Part shown: piece by piece, positions 26,355 through 35,129 of the stretch | Numbering within the stretch: position 1 is the first letter of the stretch | Layout of the letters: every line of letters begins with the position of its first letter | NCBI GenBank assembly: GCA_964593705.1 | Contig: CAZQIV010000039.1 | Span: forward strand, 1-48,511 | Source of the DNA: SABY01 sp964593705 | GTDB lineage: Bacteria > Bacteroidota > Bacteroidia > Bacteroidales > 4484-276 | Reading direction: 5' to 3' | Length of the DNA stretch: 48,511 nucleotides | Notes under the pieces: model-generated | What the model was told of the DNA's origin: nothing | Seen by the model: the letters and a program-made list of their open reading frames with translations, nothing else | Databases searched by the model: none | Made by a program: the position numbers and the translations under genes

Positions 26355-27698
26355 CTAATTCAAGGTATCAGAATCCAACAAATTTTCAGGGATTTCCTTT
26401 TTGGTTTTTGCACCCAGCAATTTAATTTTTTCAGCCTTCGAAATTAAATTCCCCTTGCCCGATGAAAGTTTATTAAAAGCATTATCGTAACTATTTTGTG
26501 CAGCTTTTAATTTCTCATCGATGTTTTGCATGTCGTTAACAAAACCCACAAATTTATCATAAAGTTTTCCGCTTTGTTCAGCAATTTCAATCACATTCCG
26601 GTTTTGATATTCCTGTTGCCAAAGGCTGGCCACCATTTTAAGGGTTGCAAACAAATTGGTTGGGCTAATGAGTAGCACACCTTTATTATAGGCGTAGCTC
26701 CAAAGATCAGTATCATTTTTAACAGCCTCTAAAAAAGCAGGTTCCACAGGCATGAACAAAATCACAAAATCAAGACTGTTCAGATTGTACAAATCCTGGT
26801 ATTTTTTTGCGGCCAGCTCATCAATATGTTTTTTTACCGAAATCAGATGATTTTTAAGTGCCACCGTTTTTTGTTCTTCCGCATCACTGTTTACAAAAAT
26901 TTCGTAAGCGGTAAGAGAAACCTTTGAATCGATCACCACGTTTTTGTTTCCGGGAAGCGTTAATACCACATCCGGCTGAAAACGCTTTCCCGACTCTGAA
27001 CTGAATGATTTTTGCACCTCAAACTCCCGGCCTTTTACCAGGCCCGATTTTTCAAGAATGCTTTCAAGGATCAGCTCACCCCAGTTGCCCTGGGTTTTTG
27101 TTTGTCCTTTTAATGCATCAGTCAGGTTTTGGGCATCGGCGCTGATCTGCCTGTTAAGCTCCGAAAGCCTTTTTACTTCCTCCTTCAGCGAAAAGCGCTG
27201 TTGAGATTCTTTGTCATAAGCCTCCTCCACCTTTTTCTCAAAGTCTTTAATTTTTTCTCCCAAAGGTTTTAGCAGCGATTCAATGTTCAGCTTATTTTGG
27301 GCAGTAAAGGTTTTGCTTTCTTTTTCGATGATTTCTCCGGCAAGGGCTTTAAACTCAAAAACAAATTTATCCCTGATTTCCTCCAATTCCTTTTTCTGCT
27401 CATCAAGTTTCTCTTTGAGGTTTTTCAGGTCGGCCTTATGCCCCGAAAGTTGAATGTTCAAATCAATGTTTTCTTGTCTTGATTTTTCCAAATCGGATTT
27501 AAGCCGATCAATTTCCACATTCTTTAATTCAGCGCTTTGTGTTTGCACGCCGGTATCGATGGTTAGTTTTTCGATACGCGATTTAAGTTCGGGCATTTCT
27601 TTTAAGGCTTTGCTTTTGCCTGCCGACAGCAATTTCGCAATTATAAAACCTACAATTATCCCCGCCACAATAGCTATGAGTGAAGAAATATTTTCCAT
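26355..27698 (-). CDS. rmuC: DNA recombination protein RmuC
   Basis: A 447-residue protein: N-terminal membrane helix (~5-24), a long coiled coil (~30-195) and the RmuC nuclease-like domain (~200-415) with LKGQTKTQGNWGELILESILEKSGLVKGREFE, QPDVVLTLPGNKNVVIDSKVSLTAYE and FVILFMPVEPAFLEA. The PD-(D/E)XK-like residues (D in RFQPDVV, D and K in VIDSKVS) are present. RmuC limits recombination at inverted repeats and short sequences, which is notable in a window so rich in hairpins. The start ATG at 27698 is clear. Confidence 0.94.
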   Translation of the reverse strand: MENISSLIAIVAGIIVGFIIAKLLSAGKSKALKEMPELKSRIEKLTIDTGVQTQSAELKNVEIDRLKSDLEKSRQENIDLNIQLSGHKADLKNLKEKLDEQKKELEEIRDKFVFEFKALAGEIIEKESKTFTAQNKLNIESLLKPLGEKIKDFEKKVEEAYDKESQQRFSLKEEVKRLSELNRQISADAQNLTDALKGQTKTQGNWGELILESILEKSGLVKGREFEVQKSFSSESGKRFQPDVVLTLPGNKNVVIDSKVSLTAYEIFVNSDAEEQKTVALKNHLISVKKHIDELAAKKYQDLYNLNSLDFVILFMPVEPAFLEAVKNDTDLWSYAYNKGVLLISPTNLFATLKMVASLWQQEYQNRNVIEIAEQSGKLYDKFVGFVNDMQNIDEKLKAAQNSYDNAFNKLSSGKGNLISKAEKIKLLGAKTKKEIPENLLDSDTLN

Positions 27699-27844
27699 GT
27701 AAAATTTATTTATGGTGTAAAAATATAAATTTCCAATCTGTAACTTTCAGATTTTAGCCTTTAAAATGTTAATACTAAAATATTTCTGCTAAAAATTGTA
27801 TTTTTACGATTCACTGTTATTCAAATAACATAAAAGCAAGCATT

Positions 27845-28657
27845 ATGAAAACAAAAGCTTTTACAATATTCAGCCTCTTCATCATTTTCAGCATAACCCT
27901 TCCTGCCCAAAGTGTTTATTATACCCAGACCACAAATTATGGCGGAAATCAGGCATTAAAAGATTTGATAAAAACAGAAATGGTTTACCCGCATCAAGCC
28001 CGAAATTTAAAGCAGGAAGGAAAGGTGATTTTACAATTTACTGTTGCTAAAGATGGAAAAGTAAAAAACCTCAACATCATCCAATCAGCAGGAAAAAATC
28101 TTGACAATGAAGCCGTCCGGCTTTTTAAGCATCTACTTTGGACTCCGGCACAGAGCAGAGGAACAACTGTGGATGACAAATCTGAAATTGAAATTCAGTT
28201 TAAACTTAAAAAGTATTTGAAATATGTTAAGCAACGGAAATATGATGAGATGGAGTATTTGCACACACCTGTTGATAACAGTATGGTGATTTACGAACCA
28301 AAAGAGTTGGATACCATTCCAAAACCATTGTATAATGATGACCAAACAAAATTTGCCGATTATATGATTCAGCACATGAAATATCCCGATGAGGCAAAAA
28401 AGCGGGGTGTTTCGGGCACGGTAGAAATGTTTTTCATTATAGAGCCTTCAGGAAATATTACCAACCTGAAAATTGAAAAAGGAGTAGGTGCAGGTTGCAG
28501 CGAGGAGGCTATGCGGCTTGTTAAACTGCTGCACTGGTTTCCCGGAATAAAAGGAAATTTAGCGGTAAGAACAGAAATAAAACTCAGCATAACTTTCAAC
28601 CTTAGCAACTCTGACGACATGAAATATGTGCCGGCCAACAACGCTAATCAAATCTAA
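27845..28657 (+). CDS. Exported protein with two TonB C-terminal domains
   Basis: A 270-residue protein with a signal peptide (~1-22) and two TonB_C domains in tandem: ~38-115 (YPHQARNLKQEGKVILQFTVAKDGKVKNLNIIQS) and ~165-255 (YPDEAKKRGVSGTVEMFFIIEPSGNITNLKIEKGVGAGCSEEAMRLV). There is no N-terminal transmembrane anchor or Pro-rich spacer as in true TonB, so it is probably a free periplasmic protein rather than an energy transducer. It lies 10 bp before the phosphodiesterase gene, forming a two-gene operon. Confidence 0.87.
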   Translation: MKTKAFTIFSLFIIFSITLPAQSVYYTQTTNYGGNQALKDLIKTEMVYPHQARNLKQEGKVILQFTVAKDGKVKNLNIIQSAGKNLDNEAVRLFKHLLWTPAQSRGTTVDDKSEIEIQFKLKKYLKYVKQRKYDEMEYLHTPVDNSMVIYEPKELDTIPKPLYNDDQTKFADYMIQHMKYPDEAKKRGVSGTVEMFFIIEPSGNITNLKIEKGVGAGCSEEAMRLVKLLHWFPGIKGNLAVRTEIKLSITFNLSNSDDMKYVPANNANQI

Positions 28658-28667
28658 TTAATCAATA

Positions 28668-29165
28668 ATGAAAAAAATAGGCCTCCTTTCCGACACTCAC
28701 GGATCATTGCCCAAAAAGACGTTTGAATTTTTTGCTGAATGCGATCAAATATGGCATGCCGGCGATATTGGAAACCAGGGACTTCTTGATAATTTGGAAA
28801 AAGCCTTTACAGTAAAAGCTGTTTTCGGTAATATTGACGGAACTGAAATCAGGGCTTGCACCCGGGAATATATTATCGAAACCATCGAAGGGGTGAAAAT
28901 TTTAATGATTCATATAGGCGGCTACCCGGGCAGGTACGAAAAAAAAGTGAGAGAATTGATTGTCAGGGAACATCCCAAACTTTTTATCAGCGGGCATTCT
29001 CACATATTAAAAGTAATGTACGACAAAAAACACCAGCTACTTCATATTAATCCGGGTGCAGCCGGAAACTCGGGGCTTCATCAAAAGATTACCCTGGTAA
29101 GATTTGATTTGGATAAGGGAGAAATTAAAAACCTGGAAATCTTTGAGAAAGACAGGAAAAGATAA
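28668..29165 (+). CDS. YfcE/MJ0936-type metallophosphoesterase
   Basis: A 165-residue calcineurin-like phosphoesterase. All metal motifs are visible: LLSDTHGS (D9, H11), HAGDIGN, FGNIDG, IHIGG and SGHSHILKV, then NPGAAG. The length fits the YfcE/Vps29-like phosphodiesterase family, active on phosphodiesters such as bis-pNPP; the cellular substrate is unknown. It is cytoplasmic and second in an operon with the double TonB-C protein. Confidence 0.92.
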   Translation: MKKIGLLSDTHGSLPKKTFEFFAECDQIWHAGDIGNQGLLDNLEKAFTVKAVFGNIDGTEIRACTREYIIETIEGVKILMIHIGGYPGRYEKKVRELIVREHPKLFISGHSHILKVMYDKKHQLLHINPGAAGNSGLHQKITLVRFDLDKGEIKNLEIFEKDRKR

Positions 29166-29513
29166 AGGTTCTACTAAAATTTATAATTATTTAGCTAAAT
29201 TCTATCAAATCAGATTGCCAATACAATAGACCCCCTCTAACCTGCCTAGCCGGCAAGGCTGGCTTCCCCTGGGGGAGAAAGCCACCGCACTGGCTACAGC
29301 AGTTGCTTGTGCGGCTGGTCTCCCTTCCCCTCAAGGGGAATGCCTGTCCCGAATTTCGGGAGGGCGGGGATGGGGTCATTAGGGTTTGATAAACCATACA
29401 ACTACCTAAATAATTAATAAAATTTTAAGAAAACTATAGGCGGGCAGTCCACATTTGGCAGTCCACAGTTGGCAGCCTTTTTTGTTTGATGACTGAGGGC
29501 TGTGGACTGAGTA

Positions 29514-29597
29514 TCCCGAAAAGTAGAGAATTTTCTCCAAAGGAGTCCTTCGGACAATTCTCGTAACTTTTCGTGGATGCACGGGCGAAGCCCGGCA
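29514..29597 (-). repeat. Dispersed hairpin repeat, family R1 (inverted)
   Basis: Inverted full-length R1 copy, including the inner TCCAAAGGAGTCCTTCGGA hairpin and the terminal CGGGCGAAGCCCG hairpin. It is embedded in tandem GACTGA-type heptamers on both sides. Confidence 0.85.
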
Positions 29598-29690
29598 CTG
29601 TGGACTGAAGACTGAAGGCTAAGGACTGATAACTGAAGACTGGAAACTGTGGACTAAAAACTGATGACTGAAGACTGAGAACTAAAAAAT
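29598..29690. repeat. Degenerate heptamer tandem repeat
   Basis: About 13 units of a 7-nt motif of the form GACTGAA/AACTGAT/GACTAAA run up to the DUF4293 gene stop. The 7-nt period matches the tracts at 1-90 and 24900-25018 although the unit differs. Confidence 0.75.
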
Positions 29691-29694
29691 CACG

Positions 29695-30183
29695 CTACCT
29701 CAGGCGATTCGCCGACCTTATCAATTTTTCGTCTTTACGAATGTAAAAATTAGCAACAAATAACAGGATTATAGCTATTAAAGGAAAAATTACGGCAATG
29801 CCATAATCAGAACTTGCTCCTGTTATTTCTTCAATCGAGGTGGTATAATAAAAAATTCCCCCAACAAGTAGCACATTAAGGAAAATACTCAGCAAATTCA
29901 ACCTGATTTGCAATATGCGTTTTTTGAATTTAAAGATGGTAAAAAATAGAAGTACAATGATTAAAAACTGACCGCCGGCAAGCGGAAGTGTAAACCATTG
30001 GCCAAATTGTGTTGATTCTGTTGACATTTCAGTAAAAGGGTCGGGCACCATATCTTTAATAGTATGGATAAAAAATGTTAAATAATTGGTGTCGGAAATG
30101 TAGTTGGCAACAGGGAAGAAAAAAATAAGGATGCCGGCTACCAGGGCCAAAAATATAAAAACAGTTTGAATTCGTTGAAGCAT
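29695..30183 (-). CDS. DUF4293 family membrane protein
   Basis: A 162-residue protein starting MLQRIQTVFIFLALVAGILIFFFP, with four membrane helices (~5-25, 68-88, 98-118, 128-148) and a basic C-terminal tail. This matches DUF4293, a Bacteroidota family of unknown function often found beside rho. Here rho lies divergently 565 bp away, which supports the assignment. Confidence 0.9.
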   Translation of the reverse strand: MLQRIQTVFIFLALVAGILIFFFPVANYISDTNYLTFFIHTIKDMVPDPFTEMSTESTQFGQWFTLPLAGGQFLIIVLLFFTIFKFKKRILQIRLNLLSIFLNVLLVGGIFYYTTSIEEITGASSDYGIAVIFPLIAIILLFVANFYIRKDEKLIRSANRLR

Positions 30184-30747
30184 AGCGTTTTAAAGAATTT
30201 AATTTAAAAATCGTGCAAATATACAGGGTTTTAACCTGATTAATTCACAAATTCGTTGAACTTGTGAATTAATCACCGAAGGCCGAAAATATTTAAAATA
30301 AATATTTTCGAGTGTTAACCCTCGAATTTCCGCAGGAAATTCGGCTCTGCCGGCTTTTTAGCCGACAGAGTGAAAAATTCATAAATTTTTCAGGTTAAGT
30401 TTTTGAATAGTAGAAATTGTTAGCATTTTCAATAATTAATGCGATCGTTTTTTTTTAACAAAAAAAAAGTTGGTATCAGGAAATATTTATATTTGCAGCC
30501 TCGAAGTTAATATTCAATTAGCTTGCTCACTTTAATTTTAAGATTTCCTTTGATTAAATTTCAATTTTAACATTCTATTAAAAATTATTCACAGTAAAAA
30601 AGAAACATGTCATCCAATAAATTGACATTGTTTTAGTTAAGTTGTTCTATCTGAGCAACTAAATAAAAACTCAATAAATCTTCTTATTAAATGGGTACAT
30701 TGCCCGAAAAGCATGTATAAAATTAAAAAACACAAATTTAAAAATCA
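30184..30747. other. Divergent leader region between DUF4293 gene and rho
   Basis: No gene. The left half holds hairpins: AATTCACAAATTCGTTGAAC pairs with a TTGTGAATTAATC segment, CCGAAGGCCGAAAATATTT with AAATATTTTCG, and GGAAATTCG... with GCCGAC. The right half holds the rho -7 box and an AT-rich leader of about 250 nt. Confidence 0.6.
30488..30495 (+). promoter_or_regulatory. Candidate rho -7 box (TATATTTG)
   Basis: Exact TAnnTTTG match. The expected transcript would start near 30502, leaving a leader of about 245 nt before rho. A TTG lies 15 nt upstream instead of ~19, so the -33 element is uncertain. Rho leaders are autoregulated in other bacteria. Confidence 0.5.
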
Positions 30748-32427
30748 ATGTACGATATCATCGAATTGAACGGGAAACTGTTAACGGAACTCAAAGACAT
30801 TGCGAAAACGCTTGATATTCCTAAGATCAACAATCTTAAAAAACAAGATCTTATCTATAAAATCCTGGATCATCAGGCATTAAATCCTGAAACAAAAAAA
30901 GACACTCCTGAAAAAACTCCCAAACCTCAAACACCCCCCTCAACTAAAGATAAAGCTGCATTTGGCAGGGGAAAGCGCAGAAGAATAAGCCCGGAACCTG
31001 TAAAGGAAAAAGTAGCTTCAAGCGTTATCTCCGAAAATGAGGAGAAACCTGTTGAAAAAGCTGCTGTAACTAAAACAAAACCAAGCGAAAAGACAGTTGA
31101 AAAAACTACTGAAAAAGCAGTAGAAAAACCAACTGAGAAACCAAGCGAAAAACTAAGCGAAAAATCTCAACCTTCCGATAGTGATAAAAAACCGGATGCT
31201 GATACACGGGGTTTTAGCAAAGATGACAAAAAAGGGTATTACAAAGATCAAAATAGTCAAAGTAGCAAAGGTCAGCAGCAAAAGCAAAAAAACGCCATTG
31301 CCTTCGATTTCGATGGCGCTATTTCAAGTGAAGGTGTATTAGAAATTATCCAGGATGGTTATGGCTTTTTGAGATCATCTGATTATAACTACCTCAATTC
31401 GCCCGATGATATTTATGTTTCCCAATCGCAAATTAAATTATTTGGCCTCAAAACCGGTGATACTGTGCGCGGAAACATCCGCCCGCCAAAAGAAGGCGAG
31501 AAATATTTCCCGCTCATCAAAGTTGAAGAAATTAATGGCCGCGATCCTGAAGAAGCCCGCGACAGGATTCCTTTCGATTATCTGACGCCACTGTTTCCTG
31601 AAAAGAAATTTAAACTTACAGGACATCCCGGAGAAACCGTTTCAACCCGTGTAATCGACATGTTTACACCAATCGGAAAAGGTCAGCGTGGTTTGATTGT
31701 TGCCCAGCCCAAAACAGGTAAAACCGTTTTACTTAAGGAAATCGCAAACGCTATTGCTTTCAACCACCCCGAGGTTTACATGATGATATTACTCATCGAC
31801 GAGCGCCCCGAAGAAGTTACAGATATGGCAAGGAGCGTAAAAGCCGAAGTAATCTCATCCACTTTTGATGAACCTGCCGACCGTCACGTTAAAATTGCAA
31901 ATATTGTTCTTGAAAAAGCAAAAAGACTCACCGAATGTGGCCACGATGTAGTTATCCTACTCGATTCGATTACCCGTTTGGCAAGGGCTTACAACACTGT
32001 TTCGCCTGCATCGGGAAAAGTACTTTCGGGTGGTGTTGAAGCAAACGCACTGCACAAGCCAAAACGCTTTTTTGGCGCAGCACGCCAGATTGAAAACGGT
32101 GGATCGCTTACCATAATTTCAACGGCGCTTATCGACACCGGTTCAAAAATGGATGAGGTAATCTTTGAAGAATTTAAAGGTACGGGCAACATGGAACTGC
32201 AGCTCGATCGGAAACTTTCGAACAAACGTATTTATCCATCCATCGACATTGTTGCTTCAAGCACTCGTCGCGACGACCTGTTGCTCGACAAGGAAATGTT
32301 GCAAAGAATATGGATTCTCAGGAATCATCTTGCCGACATGAACCCGGTTGAAGCTATGGAATTCCTCAAAGACAAGCTTCGCTTTACCGCAACCAACGAG
32401 GAGTTTATAATTTCGATGAATAGTTAG
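30748..32427 (+). CDS. rho: Transcription termination factor Rho
   Basis: A 559-residue Rho, ~140 residues longer than the E. coli protein. Rho_N (~5-45: LLTELKDIAKTLDIPKINNLKKQDLIYKIL), a low-complexity insertion (~48-185) rich in Lys, Glu, Pro and Thr with EKPTEKPSEK repeats, the cold-shock RNA-binding domain (~187-265: GVLEIIQDGYGFLRS), then the ATPase with Walker A AQPKTGKT (~318-325), Walker B VVILLDSITRLARAYN, and the Q/R-loop region GGSLTIISTALIDTGSKMDEVIFEEFKGTGN split by the usual elements. It is a hexameric RNA helicase that ends transcription. A factor-independent terminator follows. Confidence 0.97.
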   Translation: MYDIIELNGKLLTELKDIAKTLDIPKINNLKKQDLIYKILDHQALNPETKKDTPEKTPKPQTPPSTKDKAAFGRGKRRRISPEPVKEKVASSVISENEEKPVEKAAVTKTKPSEKTVEKTTEKAVEKPTEKPSEKLSEKSQPSDSDKKPDADTRGFSKDDKKGYYKDQNSQSSKGQQQKQKNAIAFDFDGAISSEGVLEIIQDGYGFLRSSDYNYLNSPDDIYVSQSQIKLFGLKTGDTVRGNIRPPKEGEKYFPLIKVEEINGRDPEEARDRIPFDYLTPLFPEKKFKLTGHPGETVSTRVIDMFTPIGKGQRGLIVAQPKTGKTVLLKEIANAIAFNHPEVYMMILLIDERPEEVTDMARSVKAEVISSTFDEPADRHVKIANIVLEKAKRLTECGHDVVILLDSITRLARAYNTVSPASGKVLSGGVEANALHKPKRFFGAARQIENGGSLTIISTALIDTGSKMDEVIFEEFKGTGNMELQLDRKLSNKRIYPSIDIVASSTRRDDLLLDKEMLQRIWILRNHLADMNPVEAMEFLKDKLRFTATNEEFIISMNS

Positions 32428-32446
32428 CCATTTCAAGAAATAAAAA

Positions 32447-32480
32447 CAAACCTCCGTAAATTTATTCGGGGGTTTTTTTT
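32447..32480 (+). terminator. Rho-independent terminator after rho
   Basis: Stem ACCTCCG / CGGGGGT (one G-U pair, extended by A-T pairs) with a 10-nt loop, followed by a run of eight T. It begins 20 bp after the rho stop. Confidence 0.85.
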
Positions 32481-32596
32481 ATTTTAGATGTTAAGGATAT
32501 TATTTTAAATTACACTATTGTCCGCAAATAATTAAAGTTTAAAAATAGATTCTTAGCCAGATAGTAACATTTTAAATTGCTTAAAAAAGAATATCT

Positions 32597-33472
32597 ATGA
32601 CAAACTTAGATGAAGCATTGTTGCAAATTCTCAACGACAAACAATCGGGTTCCATTGCCATATTGCAGCAGCTTACCCGTGGAATATCATCATACCTTAT
32701 CAGTGAAAGTGACCCGATAGTCAGTTTAAATATTATGCATAACCGCTTACCACTCATGCGCGGTGGACTTGGCCATTTTGCAGTAGTTGGGCATTTTATA
32801 AACGAGTTGGAGAAAGTGATAGCAAATAATTTAAAAGATTTAAAATCACAGGAGGCACTTTTCAATTTTGTAAACCAATATGATACACGTTGGAAAAATG
32901 CAAACGCAGAGGTTTCAAAACTTGCTTCCAATTATATCGATTGCCAGAATAAAACCATACTATTACACAGTAATAGCAGCGTGGTCACAAGTTTTTTCAA
33001 TACAATAAATTCGATGAATGTTAAGACCTCCATTATTCAAACGGAATCCAGACCTGAAAATGAAGGACGCTACCAGGCTGTAAAACTGGCTAATTTGGGT
33101 TTTAACGTAAAATATATCATCGATGCAGCTGCTGCATTTATGATGGATGAGGTAGATATGATGATAACAGGTGCAGACCAGATTCATAAAAACTATTTTG
33201 TGAACAAAATAGGGACTTATGCATTAGCGTTGCTTTGCCGCGAAAAAAACATCCCGGTGTATGTACTTGCCGACAGCCGAAAAATTTCGAATACCGAGGC
33301 CAATCCCCAGGCGCTCCACAATATTCAAAGATCGGGAAGTGATATTTGGAAATCAAGTCCTGAACGAGTAACACCCGTTAATTTTTATTTTGAACCTGTT
33401 CCAACAACGCTCGTAAAATCGTTTATCACGGAAACGGAAATACTTACTTCATCATTCCTTGCCGGGGGTTAA
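32597..33472 (+). CDS. eIF-2B alpha/beta/delta-like protein
   Basis: A 291-residue member of the IF-2B fold family (eIF2B regulatory subunits, methylthioribose-1-phosphate isomerase, ribose-1,5-bisphosphate isomerase). N-terminal helical domain (~1-100), then the Rossmann-like half with TIIQTESRPENEGRYQAVKLANLGF preceded by SSVVTSFF, IIDAAAAFMMDEVDMMITGADQI and NKIGTYALALLCREKNIPVYVLADSRK. The family Cys/Asp pair that MtnA uses is not clearly complete (the GAD Asp is present; the Cys position is not evident), so it may be a sugar-phosphate isomerase or non-catalytic. It is followed by the triosephosphate isomerase gene, which has its own promoter. Confidence 0.82.
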   Translation: MTNLDEALLQILNDKQSGSIAILQQLTRGISSYLISESDPIVSLNIMHNRLPLMRGGLGHFAVVGHFINELEKVIANNLKDLKSQEALFNFVNQYDTRWKNANAEVSKLASNYIDCQNKTILLHSNSSVVTSFFNTINSMNVKTSIIQTESRPENEGRYQAVKLANLGFNVKYIIDAAAAFMMDEVDMMITGADQIHKNYFVNKIGTYALALLCREKNIPVYVLADSRKISNTEANPQALHNIQRSGSDIWKSSPERVTPVNFYFEPVPTTLVKSFITETEILTSSFLAGG

Positions 33473-33508
33473 GTTAATATTAACAAGCCCGGGATTTTGA
33501 TAGCATTA

Positions 33509-33538
33509 TTGTAAATCACACGAACAACACTATTTTTG
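33509..33538 (+). promoter_or_regulatory. Bacteroidota-type promoter of tpiA
   Basis: TTG at 33509-33511, 19-nt spacer, then TATTTTTG at 33531-33538: a full match to the TTG-N19-TAnnTTTG pattern. The ATG follows 29 bp later. It is the best promoter match seen in the window. Confidence 0.65.
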
Positions 33539-33567
33539 TGGAAATTTAAATTTTAATACTAAAAGAT

Positions 33568-34341
33568 ATGCGTAAAAAATTTGCAGCAGGAAACTGGAAA
33601 ATGAACACAACACTTGCCGAAGGCAAGCAACTGATCGAAGATATTTTAAGTGGCTTCAAAGCCAATCCACCAAAACAAAAAGCCGGCGAATTGGAAATTA
33701 TTTTTGGAACCCCTTTCATTACGCTACCTCCAGCTTCGGAATTGGTAAAAAATCAGCAGCAGGTTCACATAGCAGCCCAAAATTGTTCTAACAAGGAAAA
33801 AGGCGCTTATACCGGCGAAACCAGCGTGGATATGATCAGATCAACAGGTGCCGAATATGTTATTATCGGACACTCTGAGCGTCGTGAGTATTTTAAGGAA
33901 AGCGATCAAATGCTTGCCGAAAAAGTTGCTCTTACTTTAAACCGTGGATTGCTACCTGTATTTTGCTGCGGCGAACAACTCGAAATAAGGGAAGCCGGAA
34001 ATCATATCGAACTGATTAAAAATCAAATCAGGAATGGCATTTTTTTCCTCAATGCCACACAAATTAAAAATGTGGTAATAGCCTACGAACCCGTTTGGGC
34101 AATTGGCACTGGCGTTACCGCCTCACCTGCGCAGGCACAGGAAATGCACGCGGTAATCCGCCAGCTCCTGGCTGAAAAATATGGCAAAGAAGTAGCCGAA
34201 GAAATCTCAATATTGTATGGTGGTTCGGTGAATGCCAAAAATGCACAAGAACTGTTTTCGCAGCCTGACGTGGATGGCGGACTTGTTGGCGGAGCCTCGC
34301 TGAAAGCCGGTGAATTTGTTAGCATCATCAACTCCTTTTAA
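33568..34341 (+). CDS. tpiA: Triosephosphate isomerase
   Basis: A 257-residue glycolytic TIM-barrel enzyme interconverting dihydroxyacetone phosphate and glyceraldehyde 3-phosphate. Catalytic residues are all visible: N9-x-K11 in AAGNWKMN, H102 in IIGHSERREYF and E174 in AYEPVWAIGTG, with the phosphate-binding YGGSV and DGGLVGGASL loops at the C-terminus. The length is normal. Methylglyoxal synthase (11.2 kb) uses the same substrate. Confidence 0.98.
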   Translation: MRKKFAAGNWKMNTTLAEGKQLIEDILSGFKANPPKQKAGELEIIFGTPFITLPPASELVKNQQQVHIAAQNCSNKEKGAYTGETSVDMIRSTGAEYVIIGHSERREYFKESDQMLAEKVALTLNRGLLPVFCCGEQLEIREAGNHIELIKNQIRNGIFFLNATQIKNVVIAYEPVWAIGTGVTASPAQAQEMHAVIRQLLAEKYGKEVAEEISILYGGSVNAKNAQELFSQPDVDGGLVGGASLKAGEFVSIINSF

Positions 34342-34464
34342 TAGTGTGGTACTATTGCAAATTTAGTGGAAAGGCTCAATAATATTTTAGTCCCGGGCTA
34401 TCGGGATCAGTTTTCAGTTTTCAGTCCACAGTCTTCAGCCCATTACCGACTGTGGACTGCCAGT

Positions 34465-34547
34465 CCCGAAAAATAGAAAATTTTCTCCAAAGGAATCCTA
34501 CAGACAATTTTCTTAATTTTTCGTAGATGCACGGACGAAGCCCGACA
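34465..34547 (-). repeat. Dispersed hairpin repeat, family R1 (inverted)
   Basis: Inverted R1 copy with the CCCGAAAAATAGAAAATTTT arm first and the degraded terminal hairpin CGGACGAAGCCCG last. Flanks again carry GACTGTGGACTG-type simple sequence. It lies between tpiA and the HAD gene. Confidence 0.85.
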
Positions 34548-34631
34548 CTGTGAAATCATTATCAATACCAAATCATATTAACCAGCGAAATTCCACAAAA
34601 ATGGTAGTAATAGAACCCATAAAACTTTTCT

Positions 34632-35126
34632 ATGCCGATTAAAAATCCTGTGTCCGCATTGATTTTCGATTGGGGCGATACTGTTATGCGCGACTTTAAT
34701 CTGCCCGGGTCAATGGCGGACTGGGAGAAAGTTGCATATATCCCGGGCGCTCAAAAAGCTCTGGAATCTCTAAGCCGAAAGTTCACTTGTATTATTGCCA
34801 CCAGTGCCAACCATTCGGATACCGATGAAATGATAAATGCCTTAAAAAGAGTTGGTGCCGATAAATATTTTCATCATTTCTTTTCATCCAAAGACCTCGG
34901 ATATCAAAAACCCGATCCACGGTTTTTTAGTTCAATCATTGAAAAAATTGGGCTCAAATCCGAAAACTGTGTAATGATTGGCAATTTATATGAAAAGGAT
35001 ATCAAAGGTGCAAAAACGGCTGGTATGCAAACCATCTTGTTTGATGAAAAACCACAGAATCTTAATTTTCCTGATGCTGATGTAGTAATCAATCAGATGG
35101 ACGAATTGATCAATATTTTTAAATAA
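34632..35126 (+). CDS. HAD-superfamily hydrolase-like protein
   Basis: A 164-residue HAD fold. Motif I reads FDWGDTV rather than DxDGT, so the nucleophile Asp is kept but the +2 acid/base position is Gly. Motif II lies in IIATSANHSD, motif III is the Lys of GYQKPDPRFF, and motif IV is weak (MIGNLYEKDIKGAKTAGM). The short length implies a small cap or none. The altered motif I raises doubt about phosphatase activity. It ends 3 bp before the M23 peptidase start, so the two are translationally linked. Confidence 0.85.
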   Translation: MPIKNPVSALIFDWGDTVMRDFNLPGSMADWEKVAYIPGAQKALESLSRKFTCIIATSANHSDTDEMINALKRVGADKYFHHFFSSKDLGYQKPDPRFFSSIIEKIGLKSENCVMIGNLYEKDIKGAKTAGMQTILFDEKPQNLNFPDADVVINQMDELINIFK

Positions 35127-35129
35127 GGT

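Larger units (their letters stand above)
29166..29694. other. Repeat-rich intergenic region
   Basis: No gene. At ~29222-29385 is a composite GC-rich element with outer GACCCCCTCTAACC and GGGGTC ends and inner hairpins TCCCCTGGGGGA and CCCGAATTTCGGG. An R1 copy is at 29514-29597 and a heptamer tract (GACTGAA-like units) at 29598-29690. Confidence 0.75.
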
